In this document: positions 1 through 7,550 of the stretch, piece after piece
How positions within the stretch are numbered: the stretch's first letter is position 1
How the letters are laid out: each line of letters begins with the position of its first letter
DNA from: Bifidobacterium vespertilionis
GTDB lineage: Bacteria > Actinomycetota > Actinomycetes > Actinomycetales > Bifidobacteriaceae
Assembly (NCBI RefSeq): GCF_008698145.1
Contig: NZ_RZNZ01000006.1
Span: forward strand, 62,001 to 126,000
Direction of reading: 5' to 3'
Length of the DNA: 64,000 bases
Program-made: the position numbers and the translations under genes
Notes under the pieces: model-generated
Database searches by the model: none
Seen by the model: only the letters and a program-made list of their open reading frames with translations
Told to the model about the DNA's origin: nothing

Positions 1-774
1 GCCATTGGCCGGATCGGAGGCATTGCGCTCCGCCGGTTCAATCCTCACCTGCGGCGCCGATGCGAAGATTGCCCGCAGCTTGCCGGGTTCAGGCGTCGCA
101 ACACGCAGCGCATGCGCGGAATGCTCGGCCACGAAGTGGGAAACCGTTGTGGTTTCAAGAATCCGCCCCTGTCCGATGATGACAAGGTTATCCGCCGTGA
201 GCGCCACCTCGCTCATGAGATGGGAGCTCAACAGCACCGCGCGTCCCTGCCCGGCATAGAAGCGGCACAGTTCACGCACCCATTTGACGCCTTCCGGATC
301 GAGTCCGTTGACCGGTTCATCCAGAACAAGGTTCCGGGGATCGCCCAGCAGGGCCGCGGCGATGGATAACCGCTGACTCATACCAAGGCTGAACGCGCCC
401 GCCCGGCGTTTTTTGACCGATCCTATGCCGGTCAGATCGATCACCTCGTCCACGCGGGACGCGGGAATGCCGTTGGTCTGGGCCAAAGCCTTCAGATGCG
501 CATAAGCGGAACGCCCCTTATGAGCCGACTTGGCATCAAGCACCGCACCAACGGCGGCCATGGGCGCCTTGATCGACGCGAACGGTTTGCCGTCGATGAG
601 CGCCCGACCGGAATCGGGCGTGATCAATCCCAGCGCGGCACGCATCGTCGTGGATTTGCCGGCACCATTGGGCCCGAGGAAACCGGTGACCTTCCCGTCC
701 TCAGCCATGAAGCTGACGTCGTTCAGAACCTGTTTTCCCCCGAAACGCTTGCTGATATGTTGGATCTCTATCAT
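1..774 (-). CDS. ABC transporter ATP-binding protein (3' end outside window)
   Basis: ATPase subunit of an ABC transporter, cytoplasmic, probably of the ABC-2/drug-export type. Reading the minus strand from ATG at 774 gives MIEIQHISKRFGGKQVLNDV and 258 codons with no stop. Walker A is GPNGAGKST (about residues 36-44), the signature is FSLGMSQRL, Walker B is LVLDEPVNGLDP, and the H-loop is LLSSHLMSEV. The family is usually about 300 residues, so only the C-terminal tail is missing, beyond base 1. The membrane partner would lie outside the window. The exported substrate cannot be told from the ATPase alone. Confidence 0.9.
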   Translation of the reverse strand, partial: MIEIQHISKRFGGKQVLNDVSFMAEDGKVTGFLGPNGAGKSTTMRAALGLITPDSGRALIDGKPFASIKAPMAAVGAVLDAKSAHKGRSAYAHLKALAQTNGIPASRVDEVIDLTGIGSVKKRRAGAFSLGMSQRLSIAAALLGDPRNLVLDEPVNGLDPEGVKWVRELCRFYAGQGRAVLLSSHLMSEVALTADNLVIIGQGRILETTTVSHFVAEHSAHALRVATPEPGKLRAIFASAPQVRIEPAERNASDPANG

Positions 775-947
775 GTTCCAACCGTAGCATTCCAAGGCCC
801 GCGGCGACAGCCCCGGTCAACGCCTGTGGACCACGGGATCAAGCACTGAGCGCGTGCGATCATGCAATCCCTTGTGGAGGATGCGGCAGTGGGGACGCGA
901 CAACATGGTGATGCAACAGCGGGGATGCAACGGGACCGGCCTCAATG

Positions 948-991
948 GCGTCGCAATGACGTCGCAATGGCGTCACGATGGCGTCACGATG
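948..991. repeat. 11-bp tandem repeat, four copies
   Basis: Four head-to-tail 11-mers of the form GCGTCGCAATG / GCGTCACGATG lie in the 281-bp spacer between the ABC ATPase and the RNA methyltransferase. The rest of 775-1055 shows no gene or clear signal. Confidence 0.7.
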
Positions 992-1055
992 CAAACGGCA
1001 TAACCTGACGGCAAGTGCCTGCGCTCGGAGACAAACGCCTGCGCGGGGCAAGCAC

Positions 1056-1895
1056 CTACGCGGCGTGCTGCGCGATCCAGCTGTGCATGGCCACGGCCGC
1101 CGCCGCGCCCGCATTGATGGAGCGCACCGACCCAAACTGGGAGATATACACCACGTTATCCGCCAATTCGAGCGCTTTGTCGCTCAATCCCGGCCCCTCC
1201 GCGCCGAACAGCATGAGGCACCGCTTGGGAAACCGATAGCCTTCGATGGGCACGGCGCCGGGAATGATGTCCAGCGCGATCACGCGGGCCGATTCCAGTT
1301 CCCGGATGCGCGCATCGGCCTCGTCGACCTTCCGCATGGCTGAGTGAAGAGCGTCCGCATCCCCAGCGCCTGCCGCCTGATGAGCATGGAAGGCCGCCGC
1401 CGCTGCATCGGCACGCGCCGATGCGATTTCACCGACGATGCGGTACCGCCAGGATTCCACCAGCGCGGCGATGGAAGGGTGATGCTCGACGTGTTGGTAC
1501 AGCTCGGTCATCAGGGCACCCTTGCGGTTCCATTTGTGCGGGCCGACGATATGGACACGCCGCGCGGTGAATGCATTGGCGGTACGGACCATGGAGCCGA
1601 TGTTGAAATCATGTGTCCAGTTCTCCACGGCCACTTCGAAGTCATGCCGGCCCTTGGCATCCAGATCGGCCTTGATGGCTTCGACGGTCCAGTACCGATA
1701 GCGATCAAGCACATTGCGGCGGTCGCCTTCATCCAATAGGACCGTGCTATATCGACGATCGAAATTGGATGATGACGGGTCGTCGGGGCGAGCCTCGCCG
1801 GGGTGGGCCTGGCTCCAGGGACCGACGCCGACTTCGCGGAATTCCGGTTCCCCGGATGCCTTTGCCGCCAATGTGATGGGATTGGGTTCTCTCAT
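1056..1895 (-). CDS. SpoU/TrmH-family RNA 2'-O-methyltransferase
   Basis: SAM-dependent ribose methyltransferase of the SPOUT fold, acting on tRNA or rRNA. 279 residues. The three family motifs are visible: NIGSMVRTANAF (motif 1, about residues 96-107), LFGAEGPGLSDKALELAD (motif 2) and ISQFGSVRSINAGAAAAVAM (motif 3, which forms the trefoil-knot SAM site). An alanine-rich helical insert sits between motifs 1 and 2. Its ATG shares one base with the stop of the upstream phosphoribosyltransferase-like gene (TGATG), so the two are probably translationally coupled. The exact RNA target is not evident. Confidence 0.88.
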   Translation of the reverse strand: MREPNPITLAAKASGEPEFREVGVGPWSQAHPGEARPDDPSSSNFDRRYSTVLLDEGDRRNVLDRYRYWTVEAIKADLDAKGRHDFEVAVENWTHDFNIGSMVRTANAFTARRVHIVGPHKWNRKGALMTELYQHVEHHPSIAALVESWRYRIVGEIASARADAAAAAFHAHQAAGAGDADALHSAMRKVDEADARIRELESARVIALDIIPGAVPIEGYRFPKRCLMLFGAEGPGLSDKALELADNVVYISQFGSVRSINAGAAAAVAMHSWIAQHAA

Positions 1896-2533
1896 CAGCC
1901 GCGCAGTTGATCCTCATCGTAGGCGCGAATGAACGGCAGATCGCTCTCGTCACCGGTCACCGGATGGATGACTTTCAGCGTGCTGAACGGGCCGCCGATG
2001 AGTGCCGCCACCGCCAGCACTTCCGCGCCTTCGTTCTTCACAATGCCGAAGTCGAGGCTCAGTTCATTGCCATTGCGCAGCGTGACCAAAGAGGAGGTCT
2101 GCACATAGGACTTCTCGCTCAGCCAGGAATCCACCAGAATGACTCGCTTGCCCTTGATGGAGGGGCCCTTGATGGAGGGGTAGACGAAATCCATGACGAA
2201 ACCGTCGAGATCCTGTCCGCGGGATCCCGCCGCCGTAATCATGGACGTGACCAGCGGAACCGCCGCCGCGGTCAATGCTCCGACTGCGTCGAAGTCGTCG
2301 AGCGTATAACCGGATTCCTCGACCGTATCCAGCAGCACGTGGCCGGTCAGCTCGGCGCCACGATGGTGGAACGTCACATCGGACAGCTCACTGAACGGCT
2401 TCCGGGCAACGAAGGCGGACAGCAGCTGACCAAGCTGAGTCTTTGGATCCTGCATTTCGAACGACACATCGCCACGCAAACCGGCGGGACCGGTGGGGCG
2501 GAAACCAGTGGAAGCGTCATCTGTCAAAGCCAT
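1895..2533 (-). CDS. Orotate phosphoribosyltransferase-like protein
   Basis: A 212-residue protein resembling PyrE-type type I phosphoribosyltransferases. The N-terminal half has the OPRT-like pattern QLLSAFVARKPF and DVTFHHRGAELTGHVLLD. Where a working enzyme has the PRPP loop (hydrophobics, DD, then TGT/S) this protein reads VILVDSWLSEKSYVQTSS, so the second acidic residue and the glycine-threonine turn are absent. It may be an inactive or regulatory homologue, and I do not call it pyrE. It overlaps the methyltransferase start by one base. A 14-bp tandem array lies 48 bases upstream of its ATG. Confidence 0.6.
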   Translation of the reverse strand: MALTDDASTGFRPTGPAGLRGDVSFEMQDPKTQLGQLLSAFVARKPFSELSDVTFHHRGAELTGHVLLDTVEESGYTLDDFDAVGALTAAAVPLVTSMITAAGSRGQDLDGFVMDFVYPSIKGPSIKGKRVILVDSWLSEKSYVQTSSLVTLRNGNELSLDFGIVKNEGAEVLAVAALIGGPFSTLKVIHPVTGDESDLPFIRAYDEDQLRG

Positions 2534-2580
2534 GATCCCAGCCTATCCGCAACCTCGTACCTATTATTCATGCGCACTCC

Positions 2581-2678
2581 TTTCACTGCGTGCCTTTCGC
2601 TGCGCACCTTTCGCTGCGCATCTTTCGCTGCGCACCTTTCACTGCACGCCTTTCGCTGCACGCCTTTCGCTGCACGCC
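2581..2678. repeat. 14-bp tandem repeat, seven copies
   Basis: Seven uninterrupted 14-mers of consensus TTTCGCTGCGCACC / TTTCGCTGCACGCC fill most of the spacer between rmuC and the phosphoribosyltransferase-like gene. Units differ at only two or three positions. On the minus (coding) strand they read GGTGCGCAGCGAAA and lie between the rmuC stop and the next start codon. Confidence 0.85.
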
Positions 2679-2819
2679 GCATCCGATGAATTTGCGCAGC
2701 GCATCCAGTCGGCAGCCACGCTTCAGCTTGCGACCAGTGTCCCGAGCACTCCGGTTCCGCGCGAACATGGTTCCACCACTGATCCGCGATATCACCGTTT
2801 GCAATCACTGTTCGCATTG

Positions 2820-4226
2820 TCACCGGTCCGCGCCTGCCACCGCTTGATGGTCCCCCGATTCGATTCCCGCCTCGGCGGGCTGCATCTCGGGAGCTTGCGT
2901 TTCGGGAGCCGTCAATTCTCGGATATTGCCTTTCTCCGAATCAATGAGTTCCACATCGCCGATCACGCGCGACCGGTCCAGTTTCTGCAGTTTGCGCGCC
3001 GAAACCAGCACACGCGATTCCAGCGATGCCGCAAATTGGTTGTACGCGCCAACGGTCTTGGTGATGGCCGTCCCAAGCTTGGTGGCACGATCCCCCAGCA
3101 CTGCAAAACGCTCGTACAATTCGCGGGACAGGTCGAACAGCGTTTTTGCATCGTCGGTCAGACTCTGCTGCTGCCACGCGTAGGCCACCGACTTGAGCAC
3201 CGCCCACAGCGTGACTGGGGACGTCAAAGCGACCTTCCGGGCAAATGCGTCATCCATCAGGGCCGGATCCGATTCAAGCGCCGCCTGCAGCAACGCCTCA
3301 TTGGGAATGAAAGCGATTACGAAGTCCGGCGCAACCGGGAATGCTCCCCAGTACGCCTTGTCGGACAACGCACGGACATGCTCCCGCAGATCATGGGCGT
3401 GGGCATGCAACAGGTCGGCCTTGCGTTCCAATTCCTCAGGCGAGGCGGTGTCGGGAATCGCACACGCCCTCTGATAACTGGCATATGGCACCTTGGCATC
3501 AATGGGAATCGTTTTGCCGCCTGGCAGATGAACCACCATGTCCGGCCTCAGAATCCGGCCTTCCGCGTCCGTTACAACCACCTGGGTGTCGAAATCGACA
3601 TGATCCAACAGACCAGCGGATTCCACGATATTCCTGAGCTGGGCTTCCCCCCATGCTCCGCGTACCTTATTATTGCGCAACGCAGCCGACAGAGAGCTGG
3701 TCTCACGATCCAGTCGCGCCTGCTGCTCACCAAGCCCCTTAAGCTGCTCGCCCAATGCGCCCATCTCCTGCTTGCGTCCCTCTTCGATCTGCGTGACCTT
3801 GAGTTGCAGCGCATCCAGGTTCTTTTGCACGGGTGCCAGCGCACTGAGCACCTTGCTTTGCTCCTTAAGAGCACTCTCCTGTTCGCGTTCGCGACGCGCA
3901 GCCTCCTCCTGCGCACGCTCCCGCTCGCGCTGCAGGCGCACCTGCTCGGCCTGCTGGGATTGCGCCAGCTGAGATTGAACAAACCCCAGCTGACGCTCCA
4001 GTCCCTCGGATTGCGTGCGCGCGGCAACCGCCTGCGAATTGGCCCGCTCCAATTCCGCGCGCATGGTTTCCAGACGGGAACGGCCGTCCTCCAGCTCGTG
4101 CGTGGCTTGGGCACGCACCGATTCCGCCCCCTTGGTTTTGCCCAGCAGGTACCCTGCCAGCAGCCCCAAAGCGGCTCCGATCACCAGCGCTGAGATCAGC
4201 GCGACTATTGCAGTTACATCGAACAT
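2820..4226 (-). CDS. rmuC: RmuC-family DNA recombination protein
   Basis: RmuC limits recombination at inverted repeats in E. coli and has a nuclease-like core. Here an N-terminal membrane segment (VTAIVALISALVIGAALGLL) is followed by a long coiled coil rich in Glu, Arg and Gln (about residues 35-190) and then the conserved core with VRGAWGEAQLRNIVE, IPIDAKVPYASYQRA and FVIAFIPNEALL. The tail is acidic and proline-rich. I chose ATG 4226, which places the membrane helix at the very N-terminus. An in-frame ATG at 4250 and a GTG at 4259, both with better ribosome-binding sites (AGGTG, AAAGG), would add 8 or 11 residues. One LexA-like box overlaps ATG 4226 and a second lies about 100 bases upstream, suggesting SOS control. 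Confidence 0.88.
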   Translation of the reverse strand: MFDVTAIVALISALVIGAALGLLAGYLLGKTKGAESVRAQATHELEDGRSRLETMRAELERANSQAVAARTQSEGLERQLGFVQSQLAQSQQAEQVRLQRERERAQEEAARREREQESALKEQSKVLSALAPVQKNLDALQLKVTQIEEGRKQEMGALGEQLKGLGEQQARLDRETSSLSAALRNNKVRGAWGEAQLRNIVESAGLLDHVDFDTQVVVTDAEGRILRPDMVVHLPGGKTIPIDAKVPYASYQRACAIPDTASPEELERKADLLHAHAHDLREHVRALSDKAYWGAFPVAPDFVIAFIPNEALLQAALESDPALMDDAFARKVALTSPVTLWAVLKSVAYAWQQQSLTDDAKTLFDLSRELYERFAVLGDRATKLGTAITKTVGAYNQFAASLESRVLVSARKLQKLDRSRVIGDVELIDSEKGNIRELTAPETQAPEMQPAEAGIESGDHQAVAGADR

Positions 4227-4233
4227 ATGTTCT
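4220..4233. promoter_or_regulatory. LexA (SOS) box, proximal copy
   Basis: CGAACATATGTTCT matches the Gram-positive SOS operator pattern CGAAC-N4-GTTC(G). The core GAACATATGTTC is a perfect 12-bp palindrome. It overlaps the ATG chosen for rmuC, or lies a few codons inside the gene if an upstream start is used. Confidence 0.65.
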
Positions 4234-4329
4234 ATGCAAGCATTCCGCATGGACCACACCTACCGGACCTTTACAGGAGAAACTTCCGCACCCCTTGCAA
4301 AATAAGGCGACACGCCGATCGTCCATGCT

Positions 4330-4343
4330 CGAACATATGTTCT
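4330..4343. promoter_or_regulatory. LexA (SOS) box, distal copy
   Basis: A second, identical CGAACATATGTTCT lies 110 bp from the proximal box, in the divergent spacer between rmuC and the copper ATPase. Two identical 14-mers of this rare sequence are unlikely by chance. It may control rmuC, the ATPase, or both. Confidence 0.65.
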
Positions 4344-4470
4344 ATATCAACGCCGAAACGCCGAGAGCTTAAATATCTAAGCCCCGGGGAGAAAAGCGGC
4401 CGGTCTCCCTTTCGGAACGCATGCGGCCGCGTAGAGTTGGCAACGTACTTATCGAGACGGAGGAGGAACG

Positions 4471-7206
4471 ATGGGATTCGATCTCTTCATGCTGGCCATA
4501 GCCGTCATCACGGCTGGTCTGCTCACCTGGTTCATTATTCGTTTCTTCTTTGGCGAGCGCAAAGCCTCGGAAAGCACCGTTGCCAATGGCTCGCAAAGCG
4601 CAAACATCACAGTCCACGGCGGCTACTCGCCAGACATCGTCCAGCTCAGGGCCGGAATACCGACCGAATTGGTCTTCGACCGGCAGGAGACCGGCGAATG
4701 CACATCGCATGTCGTATTCGCGGATCTTGGCCTCGACGCGGCTCTACCCGGGAACGCCAAGACAACCGTCAAGCTTCCCCCACTGCCTGCGGGTGATTAC
4801 CCGTTCGCCTGTGGCATGAACATGGTCCATGGCCTGCTGAGGGTAACCGGCGAGTCATCCGCCTCGACGCCGAAAGCTGAGGAAACGCGCACCGGCGGAG
4901 TAGCGGCCAACCCGGCGGATGCCTTGGAAAACGAACGATTGGATGCGGAGGAACGTCGCGCGGAGATCAAAAGCACGGCACGACTGACGCTGATCGCCGC
5001 CATTTTCACGATTCCGGTATTCATCGTGGCAATGCTATCCATGCACAACGGCTCCATGCTTCCCGAATGGATGACCAATCCATGGCTGCAAGCCATCCTG
5101 ATCACACCCGTCATGTTCTATTGCGGCAATCCCATTCATCGCGTTGGCTGGGCCGCCATGCGGCATCACAGCCCGGATATGAACTCATTGGTCGCACTCG
5201 GAACCGGAGCCGCCTACGTCTATAGTCTGGTGACCTGCATCGCCTCCAGTCTTATGCCCACAGGATCCAGGGATCCCTACTTCGAATCGGTGGGCGTGGT
5301 CATCACGCTTGTGCTCGTCGGCCGTCTGCTTGAAGCGAAGGCCCGCGAAGGCACTGGCAAGGCCGTGCAGTCTCTGATCAAGCTCGCCCCCAGAACGGCC
5401 CGCCGTATCACGCAGGACGATCTCCATGCCGGCGAAGCCCATTGGAAACTGCTGAGCACCGGCACGGACGTTGCCGTCGATCAGCTTTCCACCGGAGATC
5501 TGTTGGTCATCCATCCCGGTGAGCGCATCCCCGCGGATGGCGTGGTTGTCGCAGGATCGGCACAAGTGGATGAGTCCATGATCACCGGCGAATCCAAGCC
5601 CGTTGCCAAGCAAGTGGACGCCACGGTAACAGGCGCCACCATGACGATGAAGGGCTCGTTCGTCATGCGAGCCACTCAGATCGGCGCGGACAGCGTCCTG
5701 TCGCAGATCATCACGCTGGTGTCCCGTGCACAGGCGACCAAAGCCCCCGTGCAGAAGCTGGCCGATCGCATCGCCCGGATTTTCGTGCCCGCGGTGATGA
5801 TCATCGCCATCTGGACGTTCGTGGTCTGGACTGTGGTGGGACCACAACCCCGCTTGGCGCACGCACTGGTGGCAGCCGTCAGCGTGCTCATCATCGCATG
5901 CCCGTGCGCACTGGGATTGGCCACCCCGCTGTCGGTGACCGTGGCCACCGGCCTGGGGGCAACTAACGGTGTGCTCGTCACTTCCGCACAGGCATTGGAA
6001 GACGCAAGGCGCATCAGGACCGTCGTATTCGACAAAACCGGAACCATCACCCGCGGCATCACGGATGCGGGATCCTCACTGGATAAAGCGTCCTACACCA
6101 ACGACACCATCAAGGATGGATCCAAGGAGGCGGTCACCGCATTGCGCAACGCCGGCATCCGCACGGTGATGCTGAGTGGAGACAAGGCCGAAGTCGCCGA
6201 ACGCATCGCCAGCGAAGTCGGCATCGATACCGTCATCGCGCAGGTACGGCCGGATGGCAAGGCCGACTGGATCGCCAAACTGCAGGCCGAGCGCGATCAG
6301 ACCGGGCACCACGACGAACTTATCGCCATGGTCGGCGACGGCATCAACGATGCCCCCGCCTTGGCACGTGCGGACATCGGATTCGCCATCGGCACCGGCA
6401 CAGACGTGGCCATGCAGTCCGCGGACGTGACGCTGATGAGCGGCGATTTGCGCGGCGTGCTGAGGACCATCAACCTTTCGAACGCCACCATGCGCAATAT
6501 CAAAGAGAATCTGGCATGGGCGTTCGGATACAACGTCATCGGCATCCCACTTGCCGCCGGCGTTCTCTATCCATTCACCGGGTGGCTGCTGAGCCCCATG
6601 ATCGCCGGACTGGCCATGGCACTCAGCTCGGTCTGTCTGGTACTGAACGCGAACCGTCTGCATCATGCAAACATCCGGGAGGACGCCGTCGGTGCACCGG
6701 CAGCAGCACGCAGTGGCCAGAGCTCCAGCAGCAATACTGGCATCGCTACGAATTCCAGCAACCGGACCGGACGCGTGAACGTCATTATCGACGAGCACAC
6801 CACGATTGTCGGCGCCGGCACCGGGCTTGCCAACAATGCCGCGGCCAACAATGTCTCAGCCAGCACCAGCAATACTGCGACCATTGATGTCGAATCCGCA
6901 TCAGGGATCACCAGCCAAGCGCCGCACGCAACCGCATCCGGTAGTATGCCCGCACATCACACTAGCAACGAAGACGGCACCGCCGTCAACAACAATCACA
7001 ACAATAAGGAGAACACCATGGAAATGCACCACATGCATATGGACAAGCCTGTCGAAGGCGAGACCGCCACCGATCCGGTGTGCGGTATGACCGTCGCCAT
7101 CAACGCCGACGCCATCACCCGCGAATATGAGGGCAAGACCTACTACTTCTGCGGCGAACACTGCGCCACCAACTTCAGCAAGGCACCGCAGGTTTTCCTG
7201 AGCTGA
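4471..7206 (+). CDS. Copper-type P1B ATPase with cupredoxin-like and YHS domains, lacking the ATP-binding domain
   Basis: 911 residues, ATG after GGAGGAGG. Order: membrane anchor (1-28); cupredoxin-like domain (about 45-130, with ECTSHVVFADLG and FACGMNMVHG); P-type ATPase core; low-complexity Ser/Asn linker (about 745-848); YHS domain (about 860-911, DPVCGMTV and YYFCGEHC). The core has the actuator loop MITGESKP, the copper motif CPC (477-479), phosphorylation motif DKTGT (D521), hinge GDGINDAP (from 622), and the Cu-type C-terminal signature GYNVIGIP and MALSSVCLVLNA. Only about 25 residues separate DKTGT from the second half of the P-domain (KDGSKEAVTALRNAGI), where P1B ATPases normally have over 100 residues forming the nucleotide-binding N-domain. 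No HP motif is present. The protein may be inactive, regulatory, or a metal scaffold. Confidence 0.85.
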   Translation: MGFDLFMLAIAVITAGLLTWFIIRFFFGERKASESTVANGSQSANITVHGGYSPDIVQLRAGIPTELVFDRQETGECTSHVVFADLGLDAALPGNAKTTVKLPPLPAGDYPFACGMNMVHGLLRVTGESSASTPKAEETRTGGVAANPADALENERLDAEERRAEIKSTARLTLIAAIFTIPVFIVAMLSMHNGSMLPEWMTNPWLQAILITPVMFYCGNPIHRVGWAAMRHHSPDMNSLVALGTGAAYVYSLVTCIASSLMPTGSRDPYFESVGVVITLVLVGRLLEAKAREGTGKAVQSLIKLAPRTARRITQDDLHAGEAHWKLLSTGTDVAVDQLSTGDLLVIHPGERIPADGVVVAGSAQVDESMITGESKPVAKQVDATVTGATMTMKGSFVMRATQIGADSVLSQIITLVSRAQATKAPVQKLADRIARIFVPAVMIIAIWTFVVWTVVGPQPRLAHALVAAVSVLIIACPCALGLATPLSVTVATGLGATNGVLVTSAQALEDARRIRTVVFDKTGTITRGITDAGSSLDKASYTNDTIKDGSKEAVTALRNAGIRTVMLSGDKAEVAERIASEVGIDTVIAQVRPDGKADWIAKLQAERDQTGHHDELIAMVGDGINDAPALARADIGFAIGTGTDVAMQSADVTLMSGDLRGVLRTINLSNATMRNIKENLAWAFGYNVIGIPLAAGVLYPFTGWLLSPMIAGLAMALSSVCLVLNANRLHHANIREDAVGAPAAARSGQSSSSNTGIATNSSNRTGRVNVIIDEHTTIVGAGTGLANNAAANNVSASTSNTATIDVESASGITSQAPHATASGSMPAHHTSNEDGTAVNNNHNNKENTMEMHHMHMDKPVEGETATDPVCGMTVAINADAITREYEGKTYYFCGEHCATNFSKAPQVFLS
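7006..7020 (+). promoter_or_regulatory. Internal ribosome-binding site and start codon in the copper ATPase gene
   Basis: AAGGAG at 7006-7011 is followed after six bases by ATG 7018, in the same frame as the ATPase. The site is of ideal strength and spacing and sits just before the YHS domain. Confidence 0.6.
7018..7206 (+). CDS. Possible free YHS-domain metal-binding protein from an internal start
   Basis: Translation from ATG 7018 would give a 62-residue protein beginning MEMHHMHMDKPVEG, rich in His and Met, followed by the YHS domain with DPVCGMTV and YFCGEHC. YHS domains often occur as small proteins beside copper ATPases. The AAGGAG site suggests this was, or still is, an independent gene now in frame with the ATPase. 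Whether it is made separately, fused, or both cannot be decided from the sequence. Confidence 0.5.
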   Translation: MEMHHMHMDKPVEGETATDPVCGMTVAINADAITREYEGKTYYFCGEHCATNFSKAPQVFLS

Positions 7207-7316
7207 GCACGTAACGGCGGGCAGGGCAGGCAAGGCGGGCAAAGAAGGCACAAACCGGCAAGACCGGCGCAAGGCAGGTACACGGACAGCACACGGACGG
7301 ATACCTGCTACATACA

Positions 7317-7370
7317 AAAATCGGTTCCCCTCCATATTTCCAAATCTTCATATGAAGGGGAACCGATTTT
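7317..7370. terminator. Hairpin terminator downstream of the copper ATPase
   Basis: AAAATCGGTTCCCCT and its exact complement AGGGGAACCGATTTT form a 15-bp stem around a 24-base loop, with the U-run contained in the 3' arm. The spacer 7207-7550 otherwise holds only this and the next hairpin. Confidence 0.7.
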
Positions 7371-7492
7371 CAGAATGGCAGCTCAAATCACCCAGCGGAC
7401 TGTCCGTTCGCTTGTGTCCAGTTCGCCTGTGCGCATGTGCGCCCGTTCGTCTGCTCGCTGGCCGCCCAAGGGGTCGCCTCGGTCACCCGAGT

Positions 7493-7538
7493 GACTGCTT
7501 GCTTTTGAACCAATCCGTTGGATCAAGAGCAAGCAGTC
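7493..7538. terminator. Hairpin after clpB
   Basis: GACTGCTTGCT and AGCAAGCAGTC form an 11-bp stem. The loop contains a second, imperfect inverted repeat (TTGATCCAA / TTGGTTCAA on the minus strand). It lies 12 bases past the clpB stop. There is no following T-run, so termination would be weak or Rho-assisted. Confidence 0.5.
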
Positions 7539-7550
7539 AGCCCGCCGACG

